DNA of 64,000 bases from Stutzerimonas azotifigens (GCF_013522725.1 NZ_JAAMRF010000007.1:1-64000), one strand, 5' to 3'. Positions 16,802-26,007 are shown, numbered from the stretch's first letter. Translations and numbers: made by a program. The notes: a model not told the origin generated them from the letters alone.

Positions 16802-16817
16802 GCATACAAGATAGTGT
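16802..16817 (-). promoter_or_regulatory. Weak NrdR-box-like site upstream of nrdA
   Basis: On the minus strand the site reads ACACTATCTTGTATGC, matching the NrdR box (ACAC-ATATAT-GTGT) at about 11 of 16 positions, with one good half. NrdR boxes usually come as a pair and I see no good second copy, so this is tentative. Confidence 0.3.
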
Positions 16818-16848
16818 TTGGATGGGTGTCTGGCAAGCGCCGAAACGC

Positions 16849-16857
16849 TGTGGATAA
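16849..16857 (-). promoter_or_regulatory. Perfect DnaA box in the nrdA-rstA intergenic region
   Basis: TGTGGATAA on the plus strand is the complement of the consensus DnaA box TTATCCACA. DnaA controls nrdAB in E. coli, so a perfect box upstream of nrdA is meaningful. It lies 419 bases from the nrdA start and 230 from rstA. The rest of 16431-17086 holds the two divergent promoters, including a CCTTTTAAAAGG palindrome near 16718, and no gene. Confidence 0.55.
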
Positions 16858-17086
16858 CCTGTGGGTTTCCGTGGGGTAAAGTGCTGCAGGCGGCGTCGAT
16901 CCTAAGCCCGCGCCATGACTGTTCTACTATCGTCGCAGGAGAGGCCGCCCTGGTTTTTTTTCAGTCTGAGACGACCACTACATCTTGTGTTTCATGGCGC
17001 TTCGTGGTGGCGCTATCGCAAGCGCCTGCCGTTGCTACAATGCCGACCGCCTGGCGCAGCGGCTGCGCCTTCCTTTGCGGAGATAG

Positions 17087-17818
17087 ATGGTGGAGCACGA
17101 AGCCTGGCAAATCCTCATCGTCGAGGACGATCAGCGTCTGGCGCAGCTGACCCGCGAATACCTGGAGCTCAACGGCTTGCGTGTGGCCATCGAGGCCGAT
17201 GGCGCCAGAGCTGCCGAACGCATCCTGGCCGAGCGGCCGGATCTGGTGGTGCTCGACCTGATGCTGCCGGGCGCCGACGGCCATAGCATCTGCCAGCAGG
17301 TGCGCCCTGGCTACGACGGTCCGATCCTGATCCTTACTGCCCGCGATGACGACCTCGACGAGGTCATCGGCCTTGAAAACGGCGCCGATGATTATGTCTG
17401 CAAGCCGGTCAGGCCGCGCGTCCTGCTGGCGCGTATCCGTGCGCTACTGCGCCGTCGCGAGGCGCCGGACAACACGGTGGGCGCGGCGGCCGATCCCCGG
17501 CGGCTGCAGTACGGTCCGCTGGTGGTCGACAGCGTGCTGCGCGAGGCCTGGCTGCGCGGGCAGGGCATCGAGCTGACGGGCGCGGAGTTCGACCTGCTCT
17601 GGCTGTTGGTGTCCAACCCGGGTCGCACGTTGTCGCGTGAAGAGATCTTCGTCCAGCTGCGTGGCATCGAATACGACGGCCAGGACCGCTCCATCGACGT
17701 GCGCATCTCGCGCATCCGGCCGAAGATCGGCGACGACCCGGAGCACCCTCGGTTGATCAAGACGCTGCGCGGCAAGGGCTATCTCTTCGTCGCCGAAGCG
17801 GCCGAGGCGCTGGTGTGA
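17087..17818 (+). CDS. rstA: OmpR-family response regulator, RstA-like
   Basis: The receiver domain has the acidic cluster at Glu13-Asp14-Asp15, phospho-acceptor Asp57 (VVLDLMLPG), Thr84 and Lys106. It is followed by a winged-helix DNA-binding domain ending in LIKTLRGKGYLF, the usual OmpR/PhoB tail. 243 residues is normal. The sensor kinase gene starts 11 bases downstream, so the two are co-transcribed. The RstA name is based on overall resemblance and on pairing with an RstB-like kinase; the signal is unknown. Confidence 0.85.
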   Translation: MVEHEAWQILIVEDDQRLAQLTREYLELNGLRVAIEADGARAAERILAERPDLVVLDLMLPGADGHSICQQVRPGYDGPILILTARDDDLDEVIGLENGADDYVCKPVRPRVLLARIRALLRRREAPDNTVGAAADPRRLQYGPLVVDSVLREAWLRGQGIELTGAEFDLLWLLVSNPGRTLSREEIFVQLRGIEYDGQDRSIDVRISRIRPKIGDDPEHPRLIKTLRGKGYLFVAEAAEALV

Positions 17819-17828
17819 TGCCGCTGCG

Positions 17829-19427
17829 ATGAAATCCATCTTCCTGCGCATCTACGGGGGCATGCTCGGCGTCCTGCTGCTGGTGGCGCTGCTGGGCGTC
17901 GGCGGAGTGCATCTGCTCAACCAGGTGCGTGCCGACCAGCACCGCGAGCGCCTGGCCAGCGGGACTTTCAATCTGATGGCCTACAACATGCGGCAGATGA
18001 CGGCCGTCGATCGCCGCCAGGCCGCGAACCTCTGGGGGCGGCTGCTGGGTATCCCGCTGCGGGTGCGTACCCTCGAGGATGTAAGGCTCGAGGGGCGACT
18101 GGAGAGCCGGCTGCTGCGCGGGCATGTGCTGGTGGAACAGACCCGGCCACACGCGGTGACGGTGTACAGCCTGGTGAGCGCCGAGGACGGCCTGGTACTC
18201 ACCGGCGAGGTCGAGCAGGTCAGCGAGCAGCTGGCGCGCGCCACTATCTACCTGCTGATCGACGAGCTGATCCGCTACCCGCAGGAAGAGCAGGCGCAGC
18301 GCCTGGCCGAATTGAAGGAGGCGCGACAGTTTGGTTTCGCGCTGGAGTTGGTGACCCGCAACAGCGCCAGCCTCGACGACGATCAGCGAAGGCGCCTGGA
18401 TGAAGGCGACACGGTGATGGCGCTGGACCGCGGCGGCGACGCGATCCGGGTGTTTGCCGCCATCGCCGGCACGCCCTGGATCGTCCAGCTCGGGCCGCTG
18501 TATCAGATGAATCCCTATCCGCCGCAGCTGCTCGCGTTGATCACGGCGCTGGGGCTGTCGCTGATCGGGCTGACGGTTTATCTGCTGGTTCGCCAGCTGG
18601 AAAACCGCCTCCGCCAGCTCGAGCGCGCCGCGACTCGCATCGCCGACGGTGCCCTGGAAACCCGCGTGCCCGACGCCAGCCCCGACTCGGTCGGCCGCCT
18701 GGCCGAGGCGTTCAACGGCATGGCGCTGCACCTGCAGCGGCTGCTGAACATTCAGCGCGAGATGGTGCGCGCCGTGGCCCACGAACTGCGCACGCCGGTG
18801 GCGCGCCTGCGCTTCGGGCTGGAAATGGTCGGTCAGGCGCAACAGCCCGAGGCGCGTGAGAAATACCTTGAGGGCATGGACGCCGACATCGACGACCTTG
18901 ACCGTCTGGTGGATGAAATGCTGGTGCTGTCGCGTCTGGAGCAGGGCTCGCCGGCGCTGACCTTCGAAGCGGTCGACCTCCAGGCGCTGGTCGACCAAGT
19001 GATCGCCGAACTCGCGCCTCTGCGTCCGGACGTACGGGTCGAGCGCGGCGCCGGCAGCGTGCCGGAGAGCGGCGGCGCCTGGGCCGAAGCCGAGCCGCGC
19101 TACTTGCGCCGCGCGCTGACCAACCTGATCACCAATGCCATGCGCCACGCCGAATCGCGGGTGCGGGTGAGCGTCCACATGCAGGGCGCCAGCGCCCGGC
19201 TGGATGTCGAGGACGATGGCCCCGGTGTGCCGGAAGAGGCGTGGGAAAAGGTGTTCACGCCCTTCCTGCGCCTGGACGACAGCCGCACTCGCGCCTCCGG
19301 CGGCCACGGCCTGGGGCTGTCGATCGTGCGGCGCATCATCTATTGGCACGGCGGCCGTACCCAGCTCGACCACAGCGAACTGGGCGGTGCCCGCTTCAGC
19401 CTCGTCTGGCCGACGAAGCAGGGGTAG
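17829..19427 (+). CDS. rstB: Sensor histidine kinase, RstB-like
   Basis: 532 residues. A first membrane helix (about 5-28) and a second (about 233-255, LITALGLSLIGLTVYLLV) flank a periplasmic sensing domain of about 200 residues. A HAMP segment, the H-box VAHELRTPVARLRFG and a HATPase with NLITNAMRH, DGPGVP and GHGLGLSIV follow. It phosphorylates the RstA-like regulator encoded just upstream. All catalytic motifs look intact. Confidence 0.88.
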   Translation: MKSIFLRIYGGMLGVLLLVALLGVGGVHLLNQVRADQHRERLASGTFNLMAYNMRQMTAVDRRQAANLWGRLLGIPLRVRTLEDVRLEGRLESRLLRGHVLVEQTRPHAVTVYSLVSAEDGLVLTGEVEQVSEQLARATIYLLIDELIRYPQEEQAQRLAELKEARQFGFALELVTRNSASLDDDQRRRLDEGDTVMALDRGGDAIRVFAAIAGTPWIVQLGPLYQMNPYPPQLLALITALGLSLIGLTVYLLVRQLENRLRQLERAATRIADGALETRVPDASPDSVGRLAEAFNGMALHLQRLLNIQREMVRAVAHELRTPVARLRFGLEMVGQAQQPEAREKYLEGMDADIDDLDRLVDEMLVLSRLEQGSPALTFEAVDLQALVDQVIAELAPLRPDVRVERGAGSVPESGGAWAEAEPRYLRRALTNLITNAMRHAESRVRVSVHMQGASARLDVEDDGPGVPEEAWEKVFTPFLRLDDSRTRASGGHGLGLSIVRRIIYWHGGRTQLDHSELGGARFSLVWPTKQG

Positions 19428-19516
19428 AAGGCTGAGGGCTGGGTGAGGGCAGGGAGGCGCTCGCTCGGCAGGCCTGGACTATGAGACAGGCAGTTCTCTT
19501 TCGTTGCCGAAGTCCA

Positions 19517-19539
19517 TTCGCGGTCAGGACCACTCCCAC
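19517..19539. repeat. REP-like palindrome
   Basis: TTCGCGGTCAGGACCACTCCCAC is the complement of a GTGGGAGTGGTCCTGACCGCGAA unit, the form taken by REP sequences in many pseudomonads. It sits between rstB and pcpS, where no gene is present. Confidence 0.65.
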
Positions 19540-19617
19540 TTTCGATCGTGGCATGCCCCGTAGGCAGTAACTGTCTCCACAGGTGTTTCGAGTGACAAAT
19601 CGCAGATGGCGAATGGC

Positions 19618-20337
19618 TTACGCCGCGCGAATGCTGACCAGGCTCAGCAGGTAATCCTCGAAGCACACGAATTGCCCATCGAGTTCGGCGCCCCGGGTCC
19701 ACTCGGGTGTGAGGTCGGTGAGCAGGCGCAGACGGGCGCTACCGTCCCGGCTGAAGTGGACGAGTTCGGCGTGTTCGAAATAGAAGCGCGTCCGCACCAG
19801 CGGATACAGCGCCTTGAACAGGCTTTCCTTCAGCGAGAAGGTGAGGGTCACCTTCAGCGCGCGCTCGGTGTCGCTCAGGGTCGAGTAACCCTGGCGCTCG
19901 GCGGGCGTCAGGATTTCTTCCATCAGGCGGTCGGCGCGTCCGACATCGAGTTGTCTTTCCACATCCAGGCCGAGCCCGCGCCAGTGCGAGGCCTGCGCGA
20001 CGACCGCGCCTGCCCAGCCGCCGCCATGGGTGATCGAGCCGACACAGCCGGCCGGCCAGGCGGGCGAGCGGTCTTCGTTGGGCTTGACCATCACGCCGTT
20101 GCCCCACGTCAGACGTAGTGCTTCATGGGCGCAAAGACGCCCGGCGAGGTATTCGGTTTGCCGCTTGCTGACCCCGCGTGGGGGCGCAATGCCGCAACGG
20201 CCGAAGTCTCCATGGTCAAGGCGTGCCGGATCGAAGCGCATGCTGACCAGCCGAGCGCCCTCTGCCGGAAAGGGGAATGGCCAGTCGCTGGACAGTGCCG
20301 TGCAGCAGGTGGGCAGGGGGAGAGGTGTGGTCGTCAT
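19618..20337 (-). CDS. pcpS: 4'-phosphopantetheinyl transferase, PcpS-like
   Basis: Transfers phosphopantetheine from CoA to acyl and peptidyl carrier proteins. The 239 residues include GSITHGGGWAGAVVA, the metal-binding GLGLDVER and FSLKESLFKALYP, the three motifs of the EntD/PcpS type. Pseudomonads usually have a single broad-range enzyme of this kind serving both fatty acid synthesis and siderophore synthesis, so it may be essential. It is transcribed alone, with REP elements on both sides. Confidence 0.88.
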   Translation of the reverse strand: MTTTPLPLPTCCTALSSDWPFPFPAEGARLVSMRFDPARLDHGDFGRCGIAPPRGVSKRQTEYLAGRLCAHEALRLTWGNGVMVKPNEDRSPAWPAGCVGSITHGGGWAGAVVAQASHWRGLGLDVERQLDVGRADRLMEEILTPAERQGYSTLSDTERALKVTLTFSLKESLFKALYPLVRTRFYFEHAELVHFSRDGSARLRLLTDLTPEWTRGAELDGQFVCFEDYLLSLVSIRAA

Positions 20338-20430
20338 GGGGGGATTTTGACGTAAAAGCGGCGATTGGGGTGAGGGCAGAGCGGCGGGGTGGGCTTATTC
20401 GCGTGGGAGTCGTCAGACGGTGGGAAGCCC

Positions 20431-20583
20431 CTTCACGGTCAAGACCGTTCCCACGGGCTTTGGTGCTTCTGGGTGCTCCGGGGCGCTGGCGCGGCTTCTA
20501 TGGGAGCGGTCGAGGACGTCTAGTCTTGACCGCGAGCTTTCGTGACAGTCCCAGCTCTTGCTGTGGGAGCGCCACCAGGGGCG
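20431..20583. repeat. Cluster of three REP-like palindromes between pcpS and gacS
   Basis: Units occur at 20431-20454 (reverse orientation, CGGTCAAGACCGTTCCCAC), 20501-20535 (TGGGAGCGGTC with a matching GACCGC arm) and 20562-20583 (TGTGGGAGCGCC). They share the GGGAGCGGTC/GACCGC core with the unit at 19517. They fill most of the 286-base gap between two convergently spaced minus-strand genes; no gene is seen here. Confidence 0.65.
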
Positions 20584-20623
20584 TGTGTTCAAGCGCCCTG
20601 GTCTATCAGGCGGGCTGGACCGT

Positions 20624-23374
20624 TCAGAGCATTCTCTCCGCCTCGCCTTCCAGTCGCTCGATGGCGATGTCGAGTTCGTCCAGTGCGGCGTCGGCCATGG
20701 GGTGGTTCTGCTTGAGGAGGGTTTCGCTGCGCTGGCAGGCCGCCCTCAATTGTGGGACGCCGCAGTAGCGCGTGGCGCCGTGCAGGCGGTGGATGCGTTC
20801 GAGCAGGGCGTTGCGGTCGCCGCTCTGGCGGGCGTTCTGGATGGCCAGTTGATCGGCTTCCAGCGAGGCGAGCAGCATGCGCAGCATGTCAGCGGCCAGG
20901 TCCGGTTTGCCGGCGGCCAGGCGCAGGCCTTCTTCGGCATCGAGCACGTCGAGGTTGTCCTGCAGGGCGGGCAGCTCGTTCATATCCGGCGCCTGGTTGC
21001 GTAGCGCGAGGCCCGTCCATTTGAGCACGACCTGCGCCAGCTGGCGCTCGCTGATCGGCTTGGTCAGGTAATCGTCCAGCCCGCTCTGCAGCAGCGAGCG
21101 CTTTTCGTTGGACAGGGCGTGGGCCGTCAGGGCGATGATCGGCAGTGGCGGTTGGCCGTTGGCACCTTCCCATTGGCGAATCGCCTCGGTGGTCTGGCGT
21201 CCGTCCATGCCGGGCATCTGGACGTCCATGAACACCATGTCGAAGACCTGTTCGCGCACCGCTTCGATGGCCGACGGGCCGTTGTCCACAGCCACCACCT
21301 CGGCGCCCAGGTCGTTGAGCAGGGTCTTGACCAGCAACAGGTTGGCCGGGTTGTCGTCGACGCACAGGATGCGCGGCGGACGGCTCGAGGCGACGTGCAA
21401 GCTGGCACCAAGCAGCGAGAGCTGCGGGCTGACCAGCTCCAGCAGGGCGCGTTGCAGCTTGCGGGTGCAGGCAGGCTTGGCCTGCAGCTGCGCGTGGGCC
21501 TCGGGCAGGGCTTCGTGATACAGCGCCTGCTCGGTGGTCGGGCACAGCACGATCGCTTTGCAGCCGGCCTTTTCCAGTTCCCAGAGCATCTGTCCGAGCC
21601 GCTGCGGTGGGAATTCCGCCTGGTTGATGCCGAGCACGGCTAGGGTGATTGGCTTGTTCTCGAGCCGTTCGGCCGCCACCGCCTGCTGCAGGGTGTCGAA
21701 GGATTCGAAGGTCAGCACCTTCAGGCCGCAGTCTTCCAGTTCGTGCTGCAGGGCCTGGCGTGCCAGCGGGTGGGGTTCGATGACGGCGACGCGGCGACCG
21801 ATAAGGGGCGCGCGGGGCAGGTCTTCGATGTCGTCGCGGGCCTTGGGCAGGCTCAGGCTGATCCAGAACTCCGAGCCTTCTTCGGGAATGCTCTCGACGC
21901 CGATTTCGCCGCCCATCTGCTCGATCAGGCGCTTGGAGATGACCAGTCCGAGCCCGGTGCCGCCCGGCTGGCGCGAGAGGGAATTGTCCGCCTGGCTGAA
22001 GGCCTGGAACAGCGAGCGAAGGTCCTGATCGGTCAGGCCGATGCCGGTGTCCTGGACGCTGATGCGCAGCTGGGCGCGGTCGCTGTTTTCGTCTTCGACC
22101 ATCGCCCGCACGACGATGGTGCCCTCGTAGGTGAACTTGATCGCGTTGCTCACCAGGTTGGTCAGTACTTGCTTGAGGCGCAGCGGGTCACCGACCAGCG
22201 ATAGCGGGGTGTCGCGGTAGATCAGGGAGACCAGTTCGAGCTGCTTGGCGTGGGCGGCCGGGGCAAGGATGGTGAGGGTGTCTTCGATCAGGTCGCGCAG
22301 GTTGAAGGGGATGGTCTCGAGCACCAGCTTGCCGGCCTCGATCTTCGAGAAGTCGAGGATCTCGTTGATGATGCCCAGCAGGCTGTCGGCCGATTTTTCG
22401 ATGGTCGAGAGGTAGTCGTGCTGGCGCGGGGTGAGGTCGCTTTTCTGCAGCAGGTGGGTGAAACCGAGGATGCCATTGAGTGGCGTGCGAATCTCGTGAC
22501 TCATGTTGGCGAGGAATTCGGACTTGATCCGGCTGGCTTCCAGGGCCTCCTTGCGCGCGAGGTCGAGCTCGATGTTCTGGATCTCGATGGTTTCGAGATT
22601 CTGGCGCACGTCTTCGGTGGCCTGGTCGATGCTCTGCTGCAATTCCTCGCGGGCGCTGAGCAGCGCCTCGGCCATGCGGTTGATGCCGGCCGCCAGTTCG
22701 TCGAGTTCGTGGCTGCCGAGTGCCGGCAGGCGGGTTTCCAGGTGGCCGTCCTTCAGTTGCGCGACCGCCAGCTTGATGCGCTGCAGCGGCCGGCTGATGG
22801 TGCGGCTCATGCGCAGGGCCAGCAGGGCGGTGACGATCAGCCCGGCGCCCACGATCAGCAGACTGGCGAACAGGCTGCGATAGCCGCGCAGGAGGGTGGC
22901 GTGGTGGGACAACTCGAGCTCGAGCCAGCCGATCAAGCGGTCGTCGTTGCCGCGGATGTCTTCGGCGAGGTTCTGATGACGGCTGAGCACCGGCATCAGG
23001 ATGCGTGTGGTATCCAGGCTGCTGACCTGGGTCAGGCTCAGCGGGTCGCCCGGTGGCGAGGGGGTGAGCATGCTCGGGCCGGAGTAGGCGCGCAGGTTGC
23101 GTTCGGCGTCGAGCACCGCGACGGCGCGCACGTCGGGCTGGTCGAGCACCTGGTTGAGAATCCGCTGCAGGCGGTTGCCGTAGCCCTGGGCCATCGCCGG
23201 TGCGGCCAGGGGCGCCAGCTGGTGTGCGATCAGTTGACCGCGCTCATTGAGCTCCTGGCGCATCTCCGACAGCTGCATCCAGGTGAAGTAGGCGCCCAGG
23301 CCCACCGCGAGCAGGGTGCTCGGCAACAGCGTGAGCATCAGCACGCGGCCTCTGATTCCTAGATGTTTGAGCAC
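20624..23374 (-). CDS. gacS: Hybrid sensor kinase GacS
   Basis: Global regulator kinase that feeds the GacA/Rsm pathway. I place the start at a GTG (23374), giving MLKHLGIRGRVLMLTLLPS, which matches the usual GacS N-terminus; an upstream start at 23404 is less likely. In order: two membrane helices around a periplasmic loop (about 15-35 and 170-190), HAMP, H-box NMSHEIRTPLNG (His293), HATPase, a degenerate receiver, a full receiver (VFMDVQMPGMDG) and a C-terminal HPt domain (RIHRLHGATRYCG). About 916 residues, the normal size. The PirRS-type pair lies divergently next door, as in P. aeruginosa. Confidence 0.93.
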   Translation of the reverse strand: MLKHLGIRGRVLMLTLLPSTLLAVGLGAYFTWMQLSEMRQELNERGQLIAHQLAPLAAPAMAQGYGNRLQRILNQVLDQPDVRAVAVLDAERNLRAYSGPSMLTPSPPGDPLSLTQVSSLDTTRILMPVLSRHQNLAEDIRGNDDRLIGWLELELSHHATLLRGYRSLFASLLIVGAGLIVTALLALRMSRTISRPLQRIKLAVAQLKDGHLETRLPALGSHELDELAAGINRMAEALLSAREELQQSIDQATEDVRQNLETIEIQNIELDLARKEALEASRIKSEFLANMSHEIRTPLNGILGFTHLLQKSDLTPRQHDYLSTIEKSADSLLGIINEILDFSKIEAGKLVLETIPFNLRDLIEDTLTILAPAAHAKQLELVSLIYRDTPLSLVGDPLRLKQVLTNLVSNAIKFTYEGTIVVRAMVEDENSDRAQLRISVQDTGIGLTDQDLRSLFQAFSQADNSLSRQPGGTGLGLVISKRLIEQMGGEIGVESIPEEGSEFWISLSLPKARDDIEDLPRAPLIGRRVAVIEPHPLARQALQHELEDCGLKVLTFESFDTLQQAVAAERLENKPITLAVLGINQAEFPPQRLGQMLWELEKAGCKAIVLCPTTEQALYHEALPEAHAQLQAKPACTRKLQRALLELVSPQLSLLGASLHVASSRPPRILCVDDNPANLLLVKTLLNDLGAEVVAVDNGPSAIEAVREQVFDMVFMDVQMPGMDGRQTTEAIRQWEGANGQPPLPIIALTAHALSNEKRSLLQSGLDDYLTKPISERQLAQVVLKWTGLALRNQAPDMNELPALQDNLDVLDAEEGLRLAAGKPDLAADMLRMLLASLEADQLAIQNARQSGDRNALLERIHRLHGATRYCGVPQLRAACQRSETLLKQNHPMADAALDELDIAIERLEGEAERML

Positions 23375-23486
23375 GTTTCGGTCCCCGGAGTTGGCAGCGG
23401 ACAAGTGTAGCGATTAGGTCGATGGGAATCTGCGGCGGCTTTTGCAACAATGTCCGGCTGGAACCATTCCCATTCGCAGGTGAGAA

Positions 23487-24197
23487 ATGCTTGCTCCCCT
23501 ATTGGCGACCAGCCGGGTCTTGGTCATCGAAGACGATCCCGTGCTGGCCGAGCACCTTACCAGCCACTTGAGACAGTCCGATTGCGACGTGACCGTGCGC
23601 CACGATGGCGAAGAGGGGTTGCGCCTGGCCTGCGAGCAGGCCTTCGATCTGATCCTGATGGATATCATGCTGCCGGGCGAAAGCGGGCTGGAGGTGCTGT
23701 CACGGCTGCGGCGCGAGCATGCCGTGCCGGTGATTCTGATGTCCGCGCTGGGCGCCGAGCAGGATCGCATCGCCGGCTTCAGTCAGGGCGCCGACGATTA
23801 CCTGCCCAAGCCCTTCAGCATGGGGGAGATGCAGGTGCGTATCGACGCCGTGCTGCGTCGTGTCGCCTACGAGCGTCGCCAGCAGGAACCGGTGAGCGAT
23901 AACGCCGAACTGGAGTTCGATGGCAAGCGCAACGATGTCAGGCATGCCGGTGGCTGGGCGGGGCTGACCGCGACCGAATACCGGCTGCTGGAAATCCTCG
24001 CGCGCCACACCGAAGAAGTGCTGAGCAAGCCCTACCTCTATCAGCAGGTGCTGCACCGCGGCTACGCCAGCCATGATCGCAGCCTGGACATGCATATAAG
24101 CCACATTCGTCGCAAGCTGACCGCCATCGGATACACCGCTGGGCGGCTGGAGACCGTGTGGGGCAAGGGCTACCTGCTGACACGGATCATCGCTTGA
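23487..24197 (+). CDS. pirR: Response regulator, PirR-like
   Basis: OmpR-family regulator of 236 residues with receiver acceptor Asp59 (ILMDIMLPGESG) and a winged-helix C-terminus ending in ETVWGKGYLLTR. In P. aeruginosa the pair next to gacS is pirRS, which controls the siderophore receptor pirA; position and gene order here are the same. The kinase gene overlaps or abuts its end. The receptor gene is not present in this window, so the regulon may differ. Confidence 0.75.
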   Translation: MLAPLLATSRVLVIEDDPVLAEHLTSHLRQSDCDVTVRHDGEEGLRLACEQAFDLILMDIMLPGESGLEVLSRLRREHAVPVILMSALGAEQDRIAGFSQGADDYLPKPFSMGEMQVRIDAVLRRVAYERRQQEPVSDNAELEFDGKRNDVRHAGGWAGLTATEYRLLEILARHTEEVLSKPYLYQQVLHRGYASHDRSLDMHISHIRRKLTAIGYTAGRLETVWGKGYLLTRIIA

Positions 24198-25543
24198 ACC
24201 GCCTGCCGGGGCGCCATTCGCTGTTCTGGAGGCTGGCGGTGCTGCTGATCGGCTTCTGCCTGGCGGTGATTTGGCTGAGCTGGTCGATCGGGCAATACAT
24301 GCAGCGCCAGGGGTATCACCTGGCCGCCGATGCACAGGCGACGCTCGTCGAGTATGCCGCCGAGGCCCAAGCCGTCTGGCGCACCGGTGAGGCCAGTGCG
24401 CTCGATCGCTGGCTGGCCGATTTCTCGGCGCGCGAGGACACCTGGGCAGTGGTGGTCGGGCATGATCTGCAGTCGCTGGGCAGCCGTGGGCTGAGCGCCG
24501 AGGAGCGCGACCACCTGACCTTCCTGCGCCGGCTCGATTGGCCGATGAGCCGGCGCAGCGCGAGGCTGCCCTACCTGGGAATACCGTTTCCCGACGAACC
24601 GGAGCACGGCCAACTGGTGATACAGCTGCCCGAGCGTTTCAAGCCCGACGGTTACCACCCTTCCTGGCAGTTGCTCGTGCATGGCCTGCTGCCCGCGGCG
24701 ATGGCGCTGCTGTTCTGCGTGTTGCTCTACCGGCTGCTGATCGCGCCGCTGGAGGTTTTGCGTGAGCAGGCCAATGCCTTGCGCGACGAACAGCTGGGCA
24801 CTCGCGCTCCGCCGCAGGTCAGCCGCCGCCAGGATGAACTGGGCGACCTGGCGCGAGCCTTCGATCACATGGCCGGGCGGCTGGAGAACACCCTGGTATT
24901 CCAGCGCCAGCTGCTGCGTAACCTGTCCCACGAATTGCGCACGCCGCTCAGCCGCCTGCGGGTTGCCGGCGAGAACGAGCAGGACCTGGGCGCGCTGCGC
25001 CTGCGCCTTGAGCGCGAAGTTCAGGGAATGCAGCAGCTGATCGGCAACACCCTGGAGCTGGTCTGGCTGGACACCGAGCGGCCGCAGTTGCCGCTGGAGC
25101 CGATCGAAGTCGGCGCGCTGTGGGAAATCATCGCCGAGGACGCCTGCTTCGAGAGTGGCTGGTCGCGGCAGCGCCTGGTCTGCGAACTCCCGGACGACTG
25201 CCGGGTGGTCGGCAACCTCAACGGACTGGCTCAGGCACTGGAAAACGTGCTGCGCAATGCCATCCGCCATTCGCCGGAAGGGGCAACGGTACGTTTTGGC
25301 GGCGAGCGTCACGCCAGTCATTGGAACCTGTGGCTGGAGGACCAGGGGGGCGGGGTGCCGGAGGACGATCTGGAGCGCATCTTCGACGCCTTTATCCGGC
25401 TCAACAGCGCACGGCCAGGTGGCGGGGGCTATGGCCTGGGGCTGTCGATCGCGCGTAGCAGCGTACAGCTCCAGGGCGGCCAACTCCGGGCGCAGAATCA
25501 TGGATCCGGGCTGCGCGTAACCCTGCGCATGACGGCCGCCTGA
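24194..25543 (+). CDS. pirS: Sensor histidine kinase, PirS-like
   Basis: About 449 residues. The N-terminal membrane helix (SLFWRLAVLLIGFCLAVIW) and a second helix near residue 165 flank a periplasmic domain. HAMP, H-box LSHELRTPLSRLRV and HATPase (NVLRNAIRH, GLGLSIARS) follow. The start is uncertain: TTG 24194 overlaps the stop of the regulator (TTGA), while GTG 24158 lies inside it and has a better GGAG. Partner of the PirR-like regulator. The downstream receptor gene expected from P. aeruginosa is missing. Confidence 0.75.
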   Translation: MNRLPGRHSLFWRLAVLLIGFCLAVIWLSWSIGQYMQRQGYHLAADAQATLVEYAAEAQAVWRTGEASALDRWLADFSAREDTWAVVVGHDLQSLGSRGLSAEERDHLTFLRRLDWPMSRRSARLPYLGIPFPDEPEHGQLVIQLPERFKPDGYHPSWQLLVHGLLPAAMALLFCVLLYRLLIAPLEVLREQANALRDEQLGTRAPPQVSRRQDELGDLARAFDHMAGRLENTLVFQRQLLRNLSHELRTPLSRLRVAGENEQDLGALRLRLEREVQGMQQLIGNTLELVWLDTERPQLPLEPIEVGALWEIIAEDACFESGWSRQRLVCELPDDCRVVGNLNGLAQALENVLRNAIRHSPEGATVRFGGERHASHWNLWLEDQGGGVPEDDLERIFDAFIRLNSARPGGGGYGLGLSIARSSVQLQGGQLRAQNHGSGLRVTLRMTAA

Positions 25544-25575
25544 CCTTAATCGCCGGACGCGCCGCTCGCGGCCGC

Positions 25576-25595
25576 GAGGCGAGGCGAGGCGAGGC
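25576..25595. repeat. Four tandem GAGGC units
   Basis: A perfect pentanucleotide repeat lies just downstream of the PirS-like gene and next to the atpA fragment. It may mark the breakpoint of a past rearrangement. Confidence 0.75.
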
Positions 25596-25624
25596 GGAAG
25601 ATATCGCGCAGCCTTCGATCAGGC

Positions 25625-25750
25625 TCAGGTAGTTGCCAGCACCACGGCACCGACGGAGCCCTGCTCCGAGTTGAGCGCCATACCGGAGATGCCGCCGGGG
25701 AGTTCGATCATCGCGCCGTACATCACATCGGCCACTCCACCCACTCTCAA
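25625..25750 (-). pseudogene. atpA: Fragment of atpA (F1 ATP synthase alpha subunit)
   Basis: About 38 codons read [18 protein letters not shown] and then [17 protein letters not shown] before a stop. This is the well-known segment near residue 40-75 of F1 alpha subunits (pseudomonads: [23 protein letters not shown]...). Nothing upstream or downstream in any frame continues the homology, so it is a displaced scrap, not a gene. The remaining bases of 25544-26007 hold no gene that I can support. Confidence 0.75.
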
Positions 25751-26007
25751 GGGGCACTGCATCGAGATGCTGTAGATGTCAGCCTTGCCGAACGGATGGG
25801 CAAGGCTGCCGGACAGGCGAGGTCGAGACCGCGAGTGCCCGCCGTCGCCCACGGCCCGGCTGGCGGCCTCGCTGCCGGGCGGTGCGGCCATACGCCTCGC
25901 GCCAGTAACCGCAGCGGCGCTAGCCTGTGGACGTGATCGGGCTACGGCAGCCGGTGGTTTGCCGGTATCATGGGCGTCTTTCCTGCCGTCCGGATTCGAT
26001 CGACGCC

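Noticed and set aside
17757..19373. A 538-codon minus-strand frame opposite rstB
   Set aside because: Antisense of a well-supported kinase gene.
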